Source: an uncultured Clostridia bacterium
GTDB lineage: Bacteria > Bacillota > Clostridia > TANB77 > CAG-508
Length of the DNA: 37,968 nt
Reading direction: 5' to 3'
Assembly (NCBI GenBank): GCA_944388665.1
Contig: CALXJQ010000006.1
Location: 1 to 37,968 of the forward strand
Made by a program: the position numbers and the translations under genes. This document shows, piece by piece, positions 14,416 through 22,333 of this stretch. Positions within the stretch are counted from its first letter, which is position 1, and every line of letters starts with the position of its first letter. The notes under the pieces are model-generated. The model was not told the origin of the DNA and ran no database searches. It saw nothing but the letters and a program-made list of their open reading frames with translations.

Positions 14416-15681
14416 TTGAAGAAGAAAATATTTACTTTTTGTTTTATTCTTATAGCTTTTATTTATTTTTTACCATCTACAAATAATTTTAGTTTAGGTA
14501 AATATTTGTTTGAAGATGAATTTGATGTTGCAAATGTAAATGTTATAAATGAAAAAGCACCAGAATTTGAACTTTTAGAAATTAATAATTATAATACAAA
14601 TTATGAAAAATATGCAAACAGTACTCATAGAATTCATTTTAAAATAAGATTAATTAAAAATAATATGAAAACTTGCAATTTTAATGAGAGTACTTTCAAA
14701 GTAAAAGTAGGAGACGAATATGTAGATCCAAGTTTCAAAACTTTTTCTGTAAGTTCTGATTCTCCGATTGAAAGAATTTATAATATTAATATCTACAATA
14801 TAACTGGAAATGGCCCCTTAAGTGTTATAATTCCAGAAGGTGTGGCTGAAAGCACTCTAAAAAGCCAAGAATATGTATTTGATTCAGGAATTCAAATTGA
14901 TAACATTGCCCCTGTATTAAGCTCAATCGAAGAACTTCAGTCTGACAAATCCTCTAAAATTACTATTATTTCTAATGAAGCTGTAAGGCCTTTAGATGGT
15001 TGGTCCCAATCAGATGATAAAATGCAGTTGTCAAAAAACTTTCCTAGCAAAATTTTTTACTCTATTAAATTAACAGATTTAGCACAAAATTCGTCTACTA
15101 TTAATATAGATGTAAAACAGGCAAGCCAAATTTCACTTTCATATACTAGTTTAAATAGCGATGATAAACATATTACTTCTACTGGTTCTGATGGTGACAC
15201 TATTAGCACTGATGGCAAAATTGAATCCATACTTATTCATGAATCATCTCTCATAGATGACTTAAAATTGCAAGGAAAATGTTTTTTATATACGCCAAAC
15301 TACAGCTCTGGAGTGTGCATTTTTTCTGAATTGAAGTATAATTATGGCTACAATCCAAACAACAAAGAATGGTTTGATATTAATACTGATAATTTATTAA
15401 ATTGGCCTACCCAGTCTACTACTCAATTGGGAGGTAGTGGATTAAATGCTAGTTTTGACACCGCAACATTTGGAATTTCTTCTGTAGCTTTTAGAATAGC
15501 AAATAATAGCAATTATTCTGTAGTTTATCAAACTTATGTAGATGGCTATGGATGGTTAAAGGCCTGTGCTGACGGAAAAGAATCGGTAAAAGATGTTCGT
15601 TTGCCAATATCTAAATTTAGAATTAGCATAGTGCCAAAAAGCGAAAAAGATAATTTAATTAATTATTGGAATTCATTTTAA
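14416..15681 (+). CDS. secreted protein with a C-terminal ChW-like (clostridial hydrophobic W) domain
   Basis: A 421-residue exported protein. TTG start at 14416, seven bases behind AAAGGAGG. Signal helix about 5-20, then NNFSLGKYLFEDEFDVANVNV, echoing the post-signal pattern of the neighbouring TasA-like proteins. The middle looks like tandem beta-sandwich modules (IDNIAPVLSSIEELQ is a typical linker to a bacterial Ig-like domain). The last 60 residues, with VVYQTYVDGYGWLKACADGKE and LPISKFRISIVP, follow the ChW layout (Y-x-x-x-V-x-x-x-GW ... G ... I-x-I), one copy only. Probably a surface protein. Convergent with the next gene, 2 bp apart, no clear terminator between. Confidence 0.65.
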   Translation: MKKKIFTFCFILIAFIYFLPSTNNFSLGKYLFEDEFDVANVNVINEKAPEFELLEINNYNTNYEKYANSTHRIHFKIRLIKNNMKTCNFNESTFKVKVGDEYVDPSFKTFSVSSDSPIERIYNINIYNITGNGPLSVIIPEGVAESTLKSQEYVFDSGIQIDNIAPVLSSIEELQSDKSSKITIISNEAVRPLDGWSQSDDKMQLSKNFPSKIFYSIKLTDLAQNSSTINIDVKQASQISLSYTSLNSDDKHITSTGSDGDTISTDGKIESILIHESSLIDDLKLQGKCFLYTPNYSSGVCIFSELKYNYGYNPNNKEWFDINTDNLLNWPTQSTTQLGGSGLNASFDTATFGISSVAFRIANNSNYSVVYQTYVDGYGWLKACADGKESVKDVRLPISKFRISIVPKSEKDNLINYWNSF

Positions 15682-15683
15682 TA

Positions 15684-16070
15684 TTATCTTTTGTTTACCC
15701 CTATAATGCCACCTAAAATTCCAAATACAATACCTACTGCAATCATTATTATACTTTGTAAGTTTAGTGTAAAACGCCAATTTAAAATGCTAGATATTAA
15801 ATAAATTATTAATATATATGATGCACCTATTATTGCACCATTTAATAATCCATTTTTCTTAATTTTTAGATTTACAAGTGAACTTCCTAGTAATATGCTG
15901 ATTGCAGTTACTATTATTATTACTGTACTTATTGTACTTTCACTTACATCTGTATATGTTAGAAGTATAGCAAAAATTAGTAGCATTATTGTAGTAAATA
16001 TTAATGAAATTATTACACCTTTAAATATATTTAGTGCTATATTATTTTTGCTTCCTTGATTAAGCTCCAT
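15684..16070 (-). CDS. TIGR04086-type (DUF3792) membrane protein
   Basis: A 128-residue protein with four hydrophobic helices in two pairs, separated by LKIKKNGLLNGAIIGASY, which is the recognisable block of this family. Function unknown; in many Clostridia it sits near yajC/secDF. It is cut off from birA by a terminator, so it probably has its own promoter in 16071-16124, where TATAAT is present but no good -35. Confidence 0.75.
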   Translation of the reverse strand: MELNQGSKNNIALNIFKGVIISLIFTTIMLLIFAILLTYTDVSESTISTVIIIVTAISILLGSSLVNLKIKKNGLLNGAIIGASYILIIYLISSILNWRFTLNLQSIIMIAVGIVFGILGGIIGVNKR

Positions 16071-16124
16071 AATTTTATCATCCTTTCACAATGAATTTAT
16101 TGTTATTAAATTTATATTATATAA

Positions 16125-16155
16125 AATAAAAAATAGAACCTTTACAGTTCTATTT
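16125..16155 (-). terminator. intrinsic terminator overlapping the birA 3' end
   Basis: Stem AAATAGAAC / GTTCTATTT (9 bp, 7-nt loop) with a U-run on the minus strand. The upstream arm is the last codons of the birA reading frame. Confidence 0.8.
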
Positions 16156-16708
16156 CTAAATTTTCGATAATCTCTTTTATTATTTCTTCTCTGATAAAAT
16201 CTTTGTTATATTCTTTTTTTAACGAGGTTGCTATATCTTTAGTTTCTTCTGGAAATTTGTCTTCATTTACATTAAAACCAAAGCTAATAAGAAGATAATT
16301 TACCTTTTCTCCTGAAGTATTTATCTCTGTTAATATCCCACAAATTTTTTTCTCGTTTAACATTAGGTCATTTGGCTCTTTTATTTTCAAATCAAATCCA
16401 TATAATTTGAAAATAGATTTTTTAATAATTTTTGCTATCTTTAAACTAATCCCATCTAATTTTCTTACACTACAATTGGGATGTAAAATTATTGTTATTG
16501 CTATGTTTTTTCCATCTCCTGTATACCAATTTCTGCCCTTTGTACCAATTCCCGCTGTTTGTATTTCTGCTAAAATTATCTTTCCATTGTTTTTAGGATT
16601 TTTAGCTATTTGCTTTGCATATAAATGTGTAGATTCTATTGTTTTATAGTACTCAATTTTTTTTCCAATTAATTTTGTATTTGCTCTTTCAATTTTTGTT
16701 AAATCCAT
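16142..16708 (-). CDS. birA: biotin--[acetyl-CoA-carboxylase] ligase, catalytic domain only
   Basis: Attaches biotin to carboxyl carrier proteins through biotinyl-5'-AMP. The 188 residues cover only the catalytic core: STHLYAKQIA, the biotin/ATP loop QTAGIGTKGRNW, KEPNDLMLNEKKICGILTE and FGFNVN. There is no N-terminal DNA-binding domain, so it is a monofunctional ligase, and the small C-terminal SH3-like domain is also lacking or very short. The loop that reads GRGRRG in E. coli reads GIGTKG here, placing Thr at Arg118. GGAGGAG before the ATG. Confidence 0.9.
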   Translation of the reverse strand: MDLTKIERANTKLIGKKIEYYKTIESTHLYAKQIAKNPKNNGKIILAEIQTAGIGTKGRNWYTGDGKNIAITIILHPNCSVRKLDGISLKIAKIIKKSIFKLYGFDLKIKEPNDLMLNEKKICGILTEINTSGEKVNYLLISFGFNVNEDKFPEETKDIATSLKKEYNKDFIREEIIKEIIENLEIEL

Positions 16709-16739
16709 CTTTGCTCCTCCGTAATTATTTTAGCGAAAT

Positions 16740-17777
16740 TCATTCACTCTCTACTGTATCTACAACCCTTTTTCCTATATCTTCTATTAAAGCTTTTGCA
16801 TTAGGCACGCCACTAGTAAACACTCCAATTAAATATGTATTTTTCCCATATATAATTCCATAATCGTGAATATTTCCTTCATAATCTCCATATTTATGTG
16901 CTACTTCATAATCAGGTATTTGTGCCTTTAAATATTCTCCATTAGATGATTTTTTCATATCTTCTATTAGCTTTGCATAGTCTGACTGATGTTCAGCCAA
17001 ATATCTTATAACATCATCTGCATATCCTGCCGAAGTTATATTAGAATTAAAAAATTCATCTGGCAAAGTTCTATTAGAATATTTTGCAATTTGTCTTCTA
17101 TATTCTTCCTTGCCTATTCCATCAATTAATATATTAGTTGCAGTATTATCGCTATTTATGATTGCTTGCTCCATTAAAAAGCTAATTGGAATGGAGTCAC
17201 CTACAGAATAGGTATAATCAGTTGTTCCACTACCTGCTTCGTAATCGTCTTTACCATAAATTAATGTGCTTTCTTCAGTTAGTTCGCCGTTTCTAATTTT
17301 GTCATAATATAGCATAGAAAGTGGAACTTTTACAGTACTTGCAGCTGTAAAGAATTTATTTTCATTAAATAAATAATTAGCACCTGTGTCAATGTTTCGG
17401 TAAAAAAACGCAAAATTATCTTCATTTAAATTATTTGTTTGTTTTATTGAATCAATTAAAGTTTGTACTTTATTTTCTTCCTCTGTATTGTCAATTGCTC
17501 TTACTCCATTAGAAGTAACTTCTTGAGTTATATTTTCAGATTTATTTTGAGGCATGCTCTCAGCTACTTTTTCTTCTTCCGTTGTTCCCGTTACTTTATT
17601 TACTACTGATGTTATTAACGCAATTATTGCAATAAGTATTATTAGTAGCACTGTTATACTTCTAACAAACTTGAATTTATTTACGACCTTATATCTTTTT
17701 CCCAAATGAGCACTTCTTCTGGGCATTATATTTAAACTTACAATTTTGTATCTTTTACCTCTCCTTCTTTTTCTCAA
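16740..17777 (-). CDS. beta-lactamase-fold serine hydrolase, membrane anchored
   Basis: Extracellular protein of the class A beta-lactamase/transpeptidase fold. N-terminal basic cytoplasmic tail of about 38 residues with a repeated KRYK(I/V)V element, a membrane helix (about 39-60), then the hydrolase domain. Motifs: STVK (nucleophile Ser and Lys), SDN in INSDNTATN, and KYG in AHKYGDYEG for KTG. The region equivalent to Glu166-x-x-Leu-Asn170 reads DEFFN, so the deacylating Glu seems replaced; this argues for a cell-wall or penicillin-binding role over antibiotic resistance. It lies 31 bp before birA and 89 bp after the amidase gene. Confidence 0.85.
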   Translation of the reverse strand: MRKRRRGKRYKIVSLNIMPRRSAHLGKRYKVVNKFKFVRSITVLLIILIAIIALITSVVNKVTGTTEEEKVAESMPQNKSENITQEVTSNGVRAIDNTEEENKVQTLIDSIKQTNNLNEDNFAFFYRNIDTGANYLFNENKFFTAASTVKVPLSMLYYDKIRNGELTEESTLIYGKDDYEAGSGTTDYTYSVGDSIPISFLMEQAIINSDNTATNILIDGIGKEEYRRQIAKYSNRTLPDEFFNSNITSAGYADDVIRYLAEHQSDYAKLIEDMKKSSNGEYLKAQIPDYEVAHKYGDYEGNIHDYGIIYGKNTYLIGVFTSGVPNAKALIEDIGKRVVDTVESE

Positions 17778-17866
17778 TCGACCTCAACTCCCGATTTTCT
17801 TTCCCCTTGATTAAAATTCTATCACAAAAAGAAAAATTACTCCATACTTTTGTATGAAATAATTTT

Positions 17867-19240
17867 CTACTTTATTTTATAATATGAATTTATACTTTCT
17901 GCTATCGCTTTTGCATATAAATCTTCATTATTTAATATATTTTCCAAATCTTCATCAACATTTATATAGCCAAGCTCAATTAAATATCCTTCTATACCTA
18001 CATTAGTATTACGATATTTATTTGCGGCATAACTTGGATTAGTTCCATCAACAAATGCTCCTGTAGCAATTCCGCCGACTTCTCTAATAATGAACAAATA
18101 TGGTACTGAATCAAAAATTCCTTTATAATTTCTTATGCTGCTATCAACTTCAATCGTTCTTACATATACCCCTTCAGCTTCTTTATATGTTTCCATCTGT
18201 GAATATGTTGTATGCGCAGTATTCACAATATTGTCAGCAAACGACTTTGCTAGACTTAGATTGCTATTTGTTGGAGCATAAACTTCTACACCACCGCTAG
18301 GAATATCTTCATCATTACTATTCAAATGTAATGAAACAAGTAGCTTCGCACCAGATTCATTTGCCATAGTTACTCTTCCATCATCATCATATATATTATA
18401 TGTAGAATATTCGTCAGTTTCGCTGCCATCTCGAGTAAGAAGAACTTTCAGTCCTAAATCTTCTAACTGTGACTTTAGCTTTAATGCACAATCAAGTGCA
18501 ATGTCTGCTTCTTGGTACCTTCCAGAAACAGCACCTACATCACTTCCTCCATGCCCCGGATCAACAACTACATCATAAACATTCTCCGGTAATTTAGATA
18601 CCTTTGTAATATCAAGTGTCAATGCTGAAACATTCTCATGAGAAGCAAAACTTATATAAATTTTATTATTAGTACCATTTCTAGTTAAAGTATAATAATC
18701 TATAGAATCTTTATATTCCGTATCATTTTTCAAAGAATAATACTTAACCTCATCATCTTCATATTGCACCTTTAATAAAATACAATAATCTGCTACATCT
18801 AAGCTTTCAAGATTTAGCCCTGTATTTATCTTATCCAAAGTTGAAAAAGATAGCTTTCCATTTTCCTGTGTATATGTAGTTTTAATTGCCACTTCATCAC
18901 CAGAAACATTTCTCGCCACAACCTCAGCATTTCTTATATTTTCTGCTTCTTCGCCTTCTGTGTGAGCTTCAGAGCCTTCAGAAAAATTTATATTTCCTTC
19001 TACATTCAAATGAGTACCATAAACTATATACCTAGAAACATTCGCACAAGCAGACTCATCAATAATATCTGCCATCTTATTAATTGTCGCTGTTGCAACC
19101 GCTTCTTCGCTTACAGCATCTTCCTTTTGTACAATAATAAATATAAAAAACACAATTAATATCAATACCAAAAGAGCAATAACTCTTCTCTTTAAGTATA
19201 ACGTACTTTTCTTTTTCTTATGTTTTACTCTTCTTTTCAT
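17867..19240 (-). CDS. N-acetylmuramoyl-L-alanine amidase (Amidase_3), membrane anchored
   Basis: Zinc enzyme that cuts the amide bond between MurNAc and the stem peptide of peptidoglycan. N-terminal basic stretch and membrane helix (about 19-37), a domain of about 170 residues that may bind wall or partners, then the catalytic domain: VVDPGHGG (zinc His230), YQEADIAL (Glu244), SLHLN (His305) and LIELGYINVDED with the catalytic Glu near 422. The 457-residue length includes an insertion near 320-400. Its 5' leader is formed almost wholly by a REP-like repeat ending at the AAGGAG. Confidence 0.92.
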   Translation of the reverse strand: MKRRVKHKKKKSTLYLKRRVIALLVLILIVFFIFIIVQKEDAVSEEAVATATINKMADIIDESACANVSRYIVYGTHLNVEGNINFSEGSEAHTEGEEAENIRNAEVVARNVSGDEVAIKTTYTQENGKLSFSTLDKINTGLNLESLDVADYCILLKVQYEDDEVKYYSLKNDTEYKDSIDYYTLTRNGTNNKIYISFASHENVSALTLDITKVSKLPENVYDVVVDPGHGGSDVGAVSGRYQEADIALDCALKLKSQLEDLGLKVLLTRDGSETDEYSTYNIYDDDGRVTMANESGAKLLVSLHLNSNDEDIPSGGVEVYAPTNSNLSLAKSFADNIVNTAHTTYSQMETYKEAEGVYVRTIEVDSSIRNYKGIFDSVPYLFIIREVGGIATGAFVDGTNPSYAANKYRNTNVGIEGYLIELGYINVDEDLENILNNEDLYAKAIAESINSYYKIK

Positions 19241-19252
19241 AAACTTCTCCTT

Positions 19253-19283
19253 ATGAACTTTGGGGACGTTCCTTAAAGTTCAC
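19253..19283 (+). repeat. REP-like palindrome, type B, forming the amidase 5' leader
   Basis: Stem ATGAACTTT / AAAGTTCA(C), loop GGGGACGTTCCTT on the plus strand. On the minus (amidase sense) strand it lies between the predicted start of transcription (about 19293) and AAGGAG, touching the ribosome binding site. Confidence 0.85.
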
Positions 19284-19299
19284 TTTTTTTCTCTATATA

Positions 19300-19328
19300 T
19301 TTATATCATCGACACATATCCCAGTCAA
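19300..19328 (-). promoter_or_regulatory. promoter of the amidase gene
   Basis: -35 TTGACT (19323-19328), 17-bp spacer, -10 TATAAA (19300-19305). Transcription would begin about 19293, ten bases outside the repeat. Confidence 0.7.
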
Positions 19329-19345
19329 GAGTTATTTTTAACTTC

Positions 19346-19370
19346 GTAGGCAATTTAATATTTTGCCTAC
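19346..19370. repeat. 8-bp perfect inverted repeat upstream of the amidase promoter
   Basis: GTAGGCAA / TTGCCTAC around nine AT-only bases, 17 bp upstream of the -35. No U-run, so a protein-binding site is likelier than a terminator. The rest of the 314-bp gap (19371-19554) shows only a weak imperfect hairpin at about 19493-19520 (GGAGCAT / ATGGTCC). Confidence 0.45.
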
Positions 19371-19554
19371 ATTAATTTTACACTAATTCACTCTTCTAAA
19401 TGTTCTGCATAATAAACTCATATTTTTATTGACTCCAAAAAAAATAAATAGAATTTGAACATGAGAAAGAAGATAAACTGAAAATGTTTAAAAGGAGCAT
19501 CCGGAAAATGCCAAATGGTCCTTTGAGTTTAATCAGTTTAATATCAATTTTATT

Positions 19555-19818
19555 TCACCATTTGACCTCATCCTTTATTTTTTTTATTAAATCTTTTATT
19601 AAATAATCTAAATAATCATATATCGCATAGTAAAAGAACAAATAGAGCCAAAAGAATATCACGTTAAGGATTATCATGTCAGCCGTGATTTCGTCAAATA
19701 ATCCACATGGATTAATCACATTTAATACAACATTGAATACAATAACTGAAAAGACAGCCAAAAGTACTATTATGAAGAACTTCCATAACTTTGATATAAA
19801 CCGTTCCTTTCTTCTCAT
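19555..19818 (-). CDS. small two-helix membrane protein, unknown function
   Basis: An 87-residue protein: basic start MRRKERF, membrane helix about 12-33, a short loop with CGLFDEITADM, second helix about 49-68, and a charged amphipathic tail (LIKDLIKKIKDEVKW). It has a good ribosome binding site (GAAGGAGG, 8 bp before ATG) and its own promoter at 19906-19934, so it is likely real. No family recognised. It lies between inverted copies of the REP-like repeat (19253 on one side, 19986 and 20024 on the other), which suggests the segment may have moved as a unit. Confidence 0.6.
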   Translation of the reverse strand: MRRKERFISKLWKFFIIVLLAVFSVIVFNVVLNVINPCGLFDEITADMIILNVIFFWLYLFFYYAIYDYLDYLIKDLIKKIKDEVKW

Positions 19819-19905
19819 GAATATTCCTCCTTCAATACTTATTGTGTTGCTTTCTTGTCATATATGTTAGCTCCCAAAGGAGATTACCAAATTTAATTCG
19901 CTTAT

Positions 19906-19934
19906 ATTATATCACACATTAATGTAAAATACAA
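19906..19934 (-). promoter_or_regulatory. promoter of the small membrane protein gene
   Basis: -35 TTGTAT (19929-19934), 17-bp spacer, -10 TATAAT (19906-19911), about 90 bp before the start codon. Confidence 0.55.
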
Positions 19935-19985
19935 ACATTTAGCAAATAATCTCAAATGTCTGTAGCAGCAGTGAAATAAAAAAGA

Positions 19986-20018
19986 AGATGTTTTTTTCCT
20001 CCGTCCCCAAAAACATCT
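19986..20018 (-). repeat. REP-like palindrome, type A
   Basis: Perfect stem AGATGTTTTT / AAAAACATCT, loop TTCCTCCGTCCCC. Opposite orientation to the type A copy at 7374-7404; paired with a type B copy five bases away, as at 7374-7435. Confidence 0.85.
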
Positions 20019-20023
20019 AAAAA

Positions 20024-20054
20024 ATGAACTTTAAGGAACGTCCCCAAAGTTCAT
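20024..20054 (-). repeat. REP-like palindrome, type B, behind the tRNA genes
   Basis: Stem ATGAACTTT / AAAGTTCAT, loop AAGGAACGTCCCC. On the minus strand it is followed by six T, so it can terminate the tRNA-His/tRNA-Gln transcript 8 bp past tRNA-Gln. Confidence 0.85.
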
Positions 20055-20062
20055 TTTAAAAT

Positions 20063-20137
20063 TGGCTGGGCTGGCTAGATTCGAACTAGCGCATGCATGA
20101 GTCAAAGTCATGTGCCTTACCGCTTGGCTACAGCCCA
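20063..20137 (-). tRNA. tRNA-Gln (anticodon UUG)
   Basis: Cloverleaf read on the minus strand: acceptor TGGGCTG / CAGCCCA, discriminator G and encoded CCA; anticodon stem CATGA / TCATG with loop CTTTGAC, anticodon TTG; T arm CTAG-TTCGAAT-CTAG. CAA/CAG glutamine decoder. Confidence 0.95.
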
Positions 20138-20168
20138 ATATAAAATATAATTAGACATTTAGTTTTAA

Positions 20169-20246
20169 TGGGGTGGAGGATGGGACTCGAACCCACGGTC
20201 TCCAGTGCCACAAACTGGCGCGTTAACCAACTACGCTACATCCACC
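20169..20246 (-). tRNA. tRNA-His (anticodon GUG)
   Basis: Cloverleaf on the minus strand: extra 5' G opposite C73 as expected for tRNA-His, acceptor GTGGATG / CCTCCAC with a mismatch at the sixth pair, anticodon stem CCAGT / ACTGG with loop TTGTGGC (anticodon GTG), T arm with TTCGAGT, encoded CCA. Upstream partner of tRNA-Gln, 31 bp apart, same transcript. Confidence 0.93.
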
Positions 20247-20266
20247 ATGCTAAATGCACATTTATT

Positions 20267-20295
20267 ATTTTACTCCATTTTCTCCCCATTGTCAA
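20267..20295 (-). promoter_or_regulatory. promoter of the tRNA-His/tRNA-Gln pair
   Basis: -35 TTGACA (20290-20295), 17-bp spacer, -10 TAAAAT (20267-20272), 20 bp before tRNA-His. Confidence 0.8.
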
Positions 20296-20347
20296 CTAAA
20301 TTCTGCAATTTTAATTAATTTTTAATTAATTTTTTTTAAAACTGATT

Positions 20348-21136
20348 TTATTGCTGTAATGCACTCGGATCTATTCCATATTGGCTAGAAAACCATTGCA
20401 TATAATTAAATGGTGTTAAAGTCTCTGGTAAACCATAATCAACTCCATAAGTTTCAACTGAAATTGAAGTTATTTTTGGAGGATTTACTGGCGTACTTAC
20501 TTCAGTATTTCCTGTACTTTCTGCGTCATCAGCTGCTTTTACTTCTACATTTTCTATTTTGTGTACTACATCCATTCCTTCTGTAACTTTACCAAATGCT
20601 GTATAATGACCGTTTAAAGAGCTAGTTGCTTTTGTCATAATAAAGAATTGTGAGCTTCCTGAGTTATATGATTCTTCAGCTAATGATGATGAGTATGAGG
20701 TGTAATCACTTCTTGCCAAGCCTACTACGCCTTCTTCGAATTTTAGAGGATTGTCTACTCCATTGTCATAAAATTCTCCTTTGATAGAGTAGTCTGTGTC
20801 AGCTCCTCCGTCCTCTAAGTCTGCTAATGTAGCCATGCCTTCTCCTGTTCCCTTTTTATCTCCACCTTGAATCATAAAATCTTTTACAATTCTGTGAAAT
20901 GTTAGACCGTTGTAAAATCCTCTATTGGCTAAAGCTATAAAATTGCTAACTGTTTCTGGAGCATACTCTGGGTATAACTCCATTTTGATTGTTCCAAAAT
21001 TTTCAACTTCCATTGTAGCAACTGGATTTTTTACTTCTAAAGTTGCTTTTTTATAATATCCATAAGCAACTGCTACTATTAATACTATTGCCAATATTAA
21101 AACAATTATCCATAAAATATTTTTAAACTTCTTCAT
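20348..21136 (-). CDS. cyclophilin-type peptidyl-prolyl cis-trans isomerase, membrane anchored
   Basis: Speeds proline isomerisation in folding proteins; the N-terminal helix (about 6-27) puts the catalytic domain outside the cell. Motifs: FHRIVKDFMIQGGD (catalytic Arg region), GVVGLARSDY, SSQFFIMT and LNGHYTAFGKV. The loop that carries the cyclosporin-binding Trp in human cyclophilin has Leu. 262 residues, with a Tyr/Ser-rich insertion (SDYTSYSSSLAEESYNSGSS) before the SQFFI block and a C-terminal extension of about 50 residues. Followed by AT-only inverted repeats (20312-20337) but no GC-stem terminator. Confidence 0.92.
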   Translation of the reverse strand: MKKFKNILWIIVLILAIVLIVAVAYGYYKKATLEVKNPVATMEVENFGTIKMELYPEYAPETVSNFIALANRGFYNGLTFHRIVKDFMIQGGDKKGTGEGMATLADLEDGGADTDYSIKGEFYDNGVDNPLKFEEGVVGLARSDYTSYSSSLAEESYNSGSSQFFIMTKATSSLNGHYTAFGKVTEGMDVVHKIENVEVKAADDAESTGNTEVSTPVNPPKITSISVETYGVDYGLPETLTPFNYMQWFSSQYGIDPSALQQ

Positions 21137-21186
21137 TTTTTATTCCTTACCTTTCTTTTTTTCTGCATCAAAATGTATTGATTGCA

Positions 21187-22308
21187 TTATATCAGATTAT
21201 CAAAAGCAAATTGTTCTTGCATCCTTTTCAGCGCTTGTTTTATAGTCCTAGCACGTACTTCTCCAATTCCATCAACTGCATCTAGGCTTTCTATATCTGC
21301 TGCTAAAATATGTTGAAATGACTTAAAAGATTTTACCAAATTCTCAACTATATTTGATGGCATTCTCGGTATTTTGCTTAAAATTCTATACCCCTTTGTA
21401 TATACAGTAATATCATCATAATTGTCAAGTACTTCATATCCTAATATTTTAGCAATTGTTGACTCTTTTAGCAAATCTTCATAAGGCAGCTCTTCCAATT
21501 CGTCAATTACCTGCTCTGGAGTTTTTATAGCTTTAGACTTTTTTTCTTTTACAACGTAATCCTTAATTATTAGCATCTCTTCCTTTTCTAAGCCGCCAAT
21601 CAACTCTTCTAGTTGCATACTTACAAGCCTTCCATCATTTCCAAGTTCATATATTTGCCCTTGAATTTCTTCAACAATTCTCATTACCATTTCAGCCCTT
21701 TGAATTGCTACCAAAACATTTTCTAGTGTAACTATATCATTAAATTCATATTCATTCAACATATTTAACTTGTTATCAAACACCTTTTTATATTTTTCAA
21801 GCGTTTGTATTGCTTGATTAGCTTTGTTTAGAACAACATCTGTATCCTCTAATATATATCTGTCATTTCCTTTAAATACAGTAATAATACCCCTTCTTTG
21901 TGAAATACTTATCACCAATTCTCCTGTTTGCTTTGCTGTTCTTTCAGCTGTTCTATGTCTAGTCCCAGTTTCTAATGTTGGTATTTCATAAGATGGAATG
22001 AGTTGTGCATTTGCGTATAAAATCCTTTTTAAATCTCCACTTAGCACAATCGCCCCATCCATTTTAGCTAGCTCGTATAACTTAGAAGATGTATAATCTT
22101 CATTGATATAAAAACCGCCATCTACAATTTGTTTTATAACATCATTATTATCAGTTATTAAAAGGAGTGCTCCAGTCTTAGCCCTCAAAATATTATCTAA
22201 TCCATCTCGTATTGGTGTACCTGGAGCTATCAACTTCAAAATACTTGTAATATTATTTTCTTTGTGCTTTCTCAAGGATTTTCTCTCTCCTTTCAGATTT
22301 TTTGCCAT
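21187..22308 (-). CDS. disA: DNA integrity scanning protein DisA (diadenylate cyclase)
   Basis: Makes cyclic di-AMP from two ATP and is silenced when it meets branched DNA; in Bacillus it signals DNA damage before sporulation. DAC domain with DGA (84-86) and RHR (117-119, in GTRHRTAERTA); a central helical spine; a C-terminal helix-hairpin-helix (VDGIGEVRARTIKQAL). 373 residues against about 357 usual. It starts 25 bp after radA, the arrangement known from the clpC-radA-disA region of Bacillus. Confidence 0.97.
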   Translation of the reverse strand: MAKNLKGERKSLRKHKENNITSILKLIAPGTPIRDGLDNILRAKTGALLLITDNNDVIKQIVDGGFYINEDYTSSKLYELAKMDGAIVLSGDLKRILYANAQLIPSYEIPTLETGTRHRTAERTAKQTGELVISISQRRGIITVFKGNDRYILEDTDVVLNKANQAIQTLEKYKKVFDNKLNMLNEYEFNDIVTLENVLVAIQRAEMVMRIVEEIQGQIYELGNDGRLVSMQLEELIGGLEKEEMLIIKDYVVKEKKSKAIKTPEQVIDELEELPYEDLLKESTIAKILGYEVLDNYDDITVYTKGYRILSKIPRMPSNIVENLVKSFKSFQHILAADIESLDAVDGIGEVRARTIKQALKRMQEQFAFDNLI

Positions 22309-22333
22309 TCTGCTACGTCCCTAGTGGCAAATT

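Noticed and set aside
16740..17777. Antibiotic-resistance beta-lactamase
   Set aside because: The deacylating Glu motif is not seen and the protein is membrane anchored next to wall enzymes, so resistance is not supported.
7374..20054. Transposase for the REP-like repeats
   Set aside because: No frame between or near the copies has the Y1 HUH motif or any transposase feature; it must lie outside the window if it exists.
20312..20337. AT-only inverted repeat behind the cyclophilin gene as terminator
   Set aside because: TTAATTAA-type pairing without any GC is too weak and common in this AT-rich DNA.
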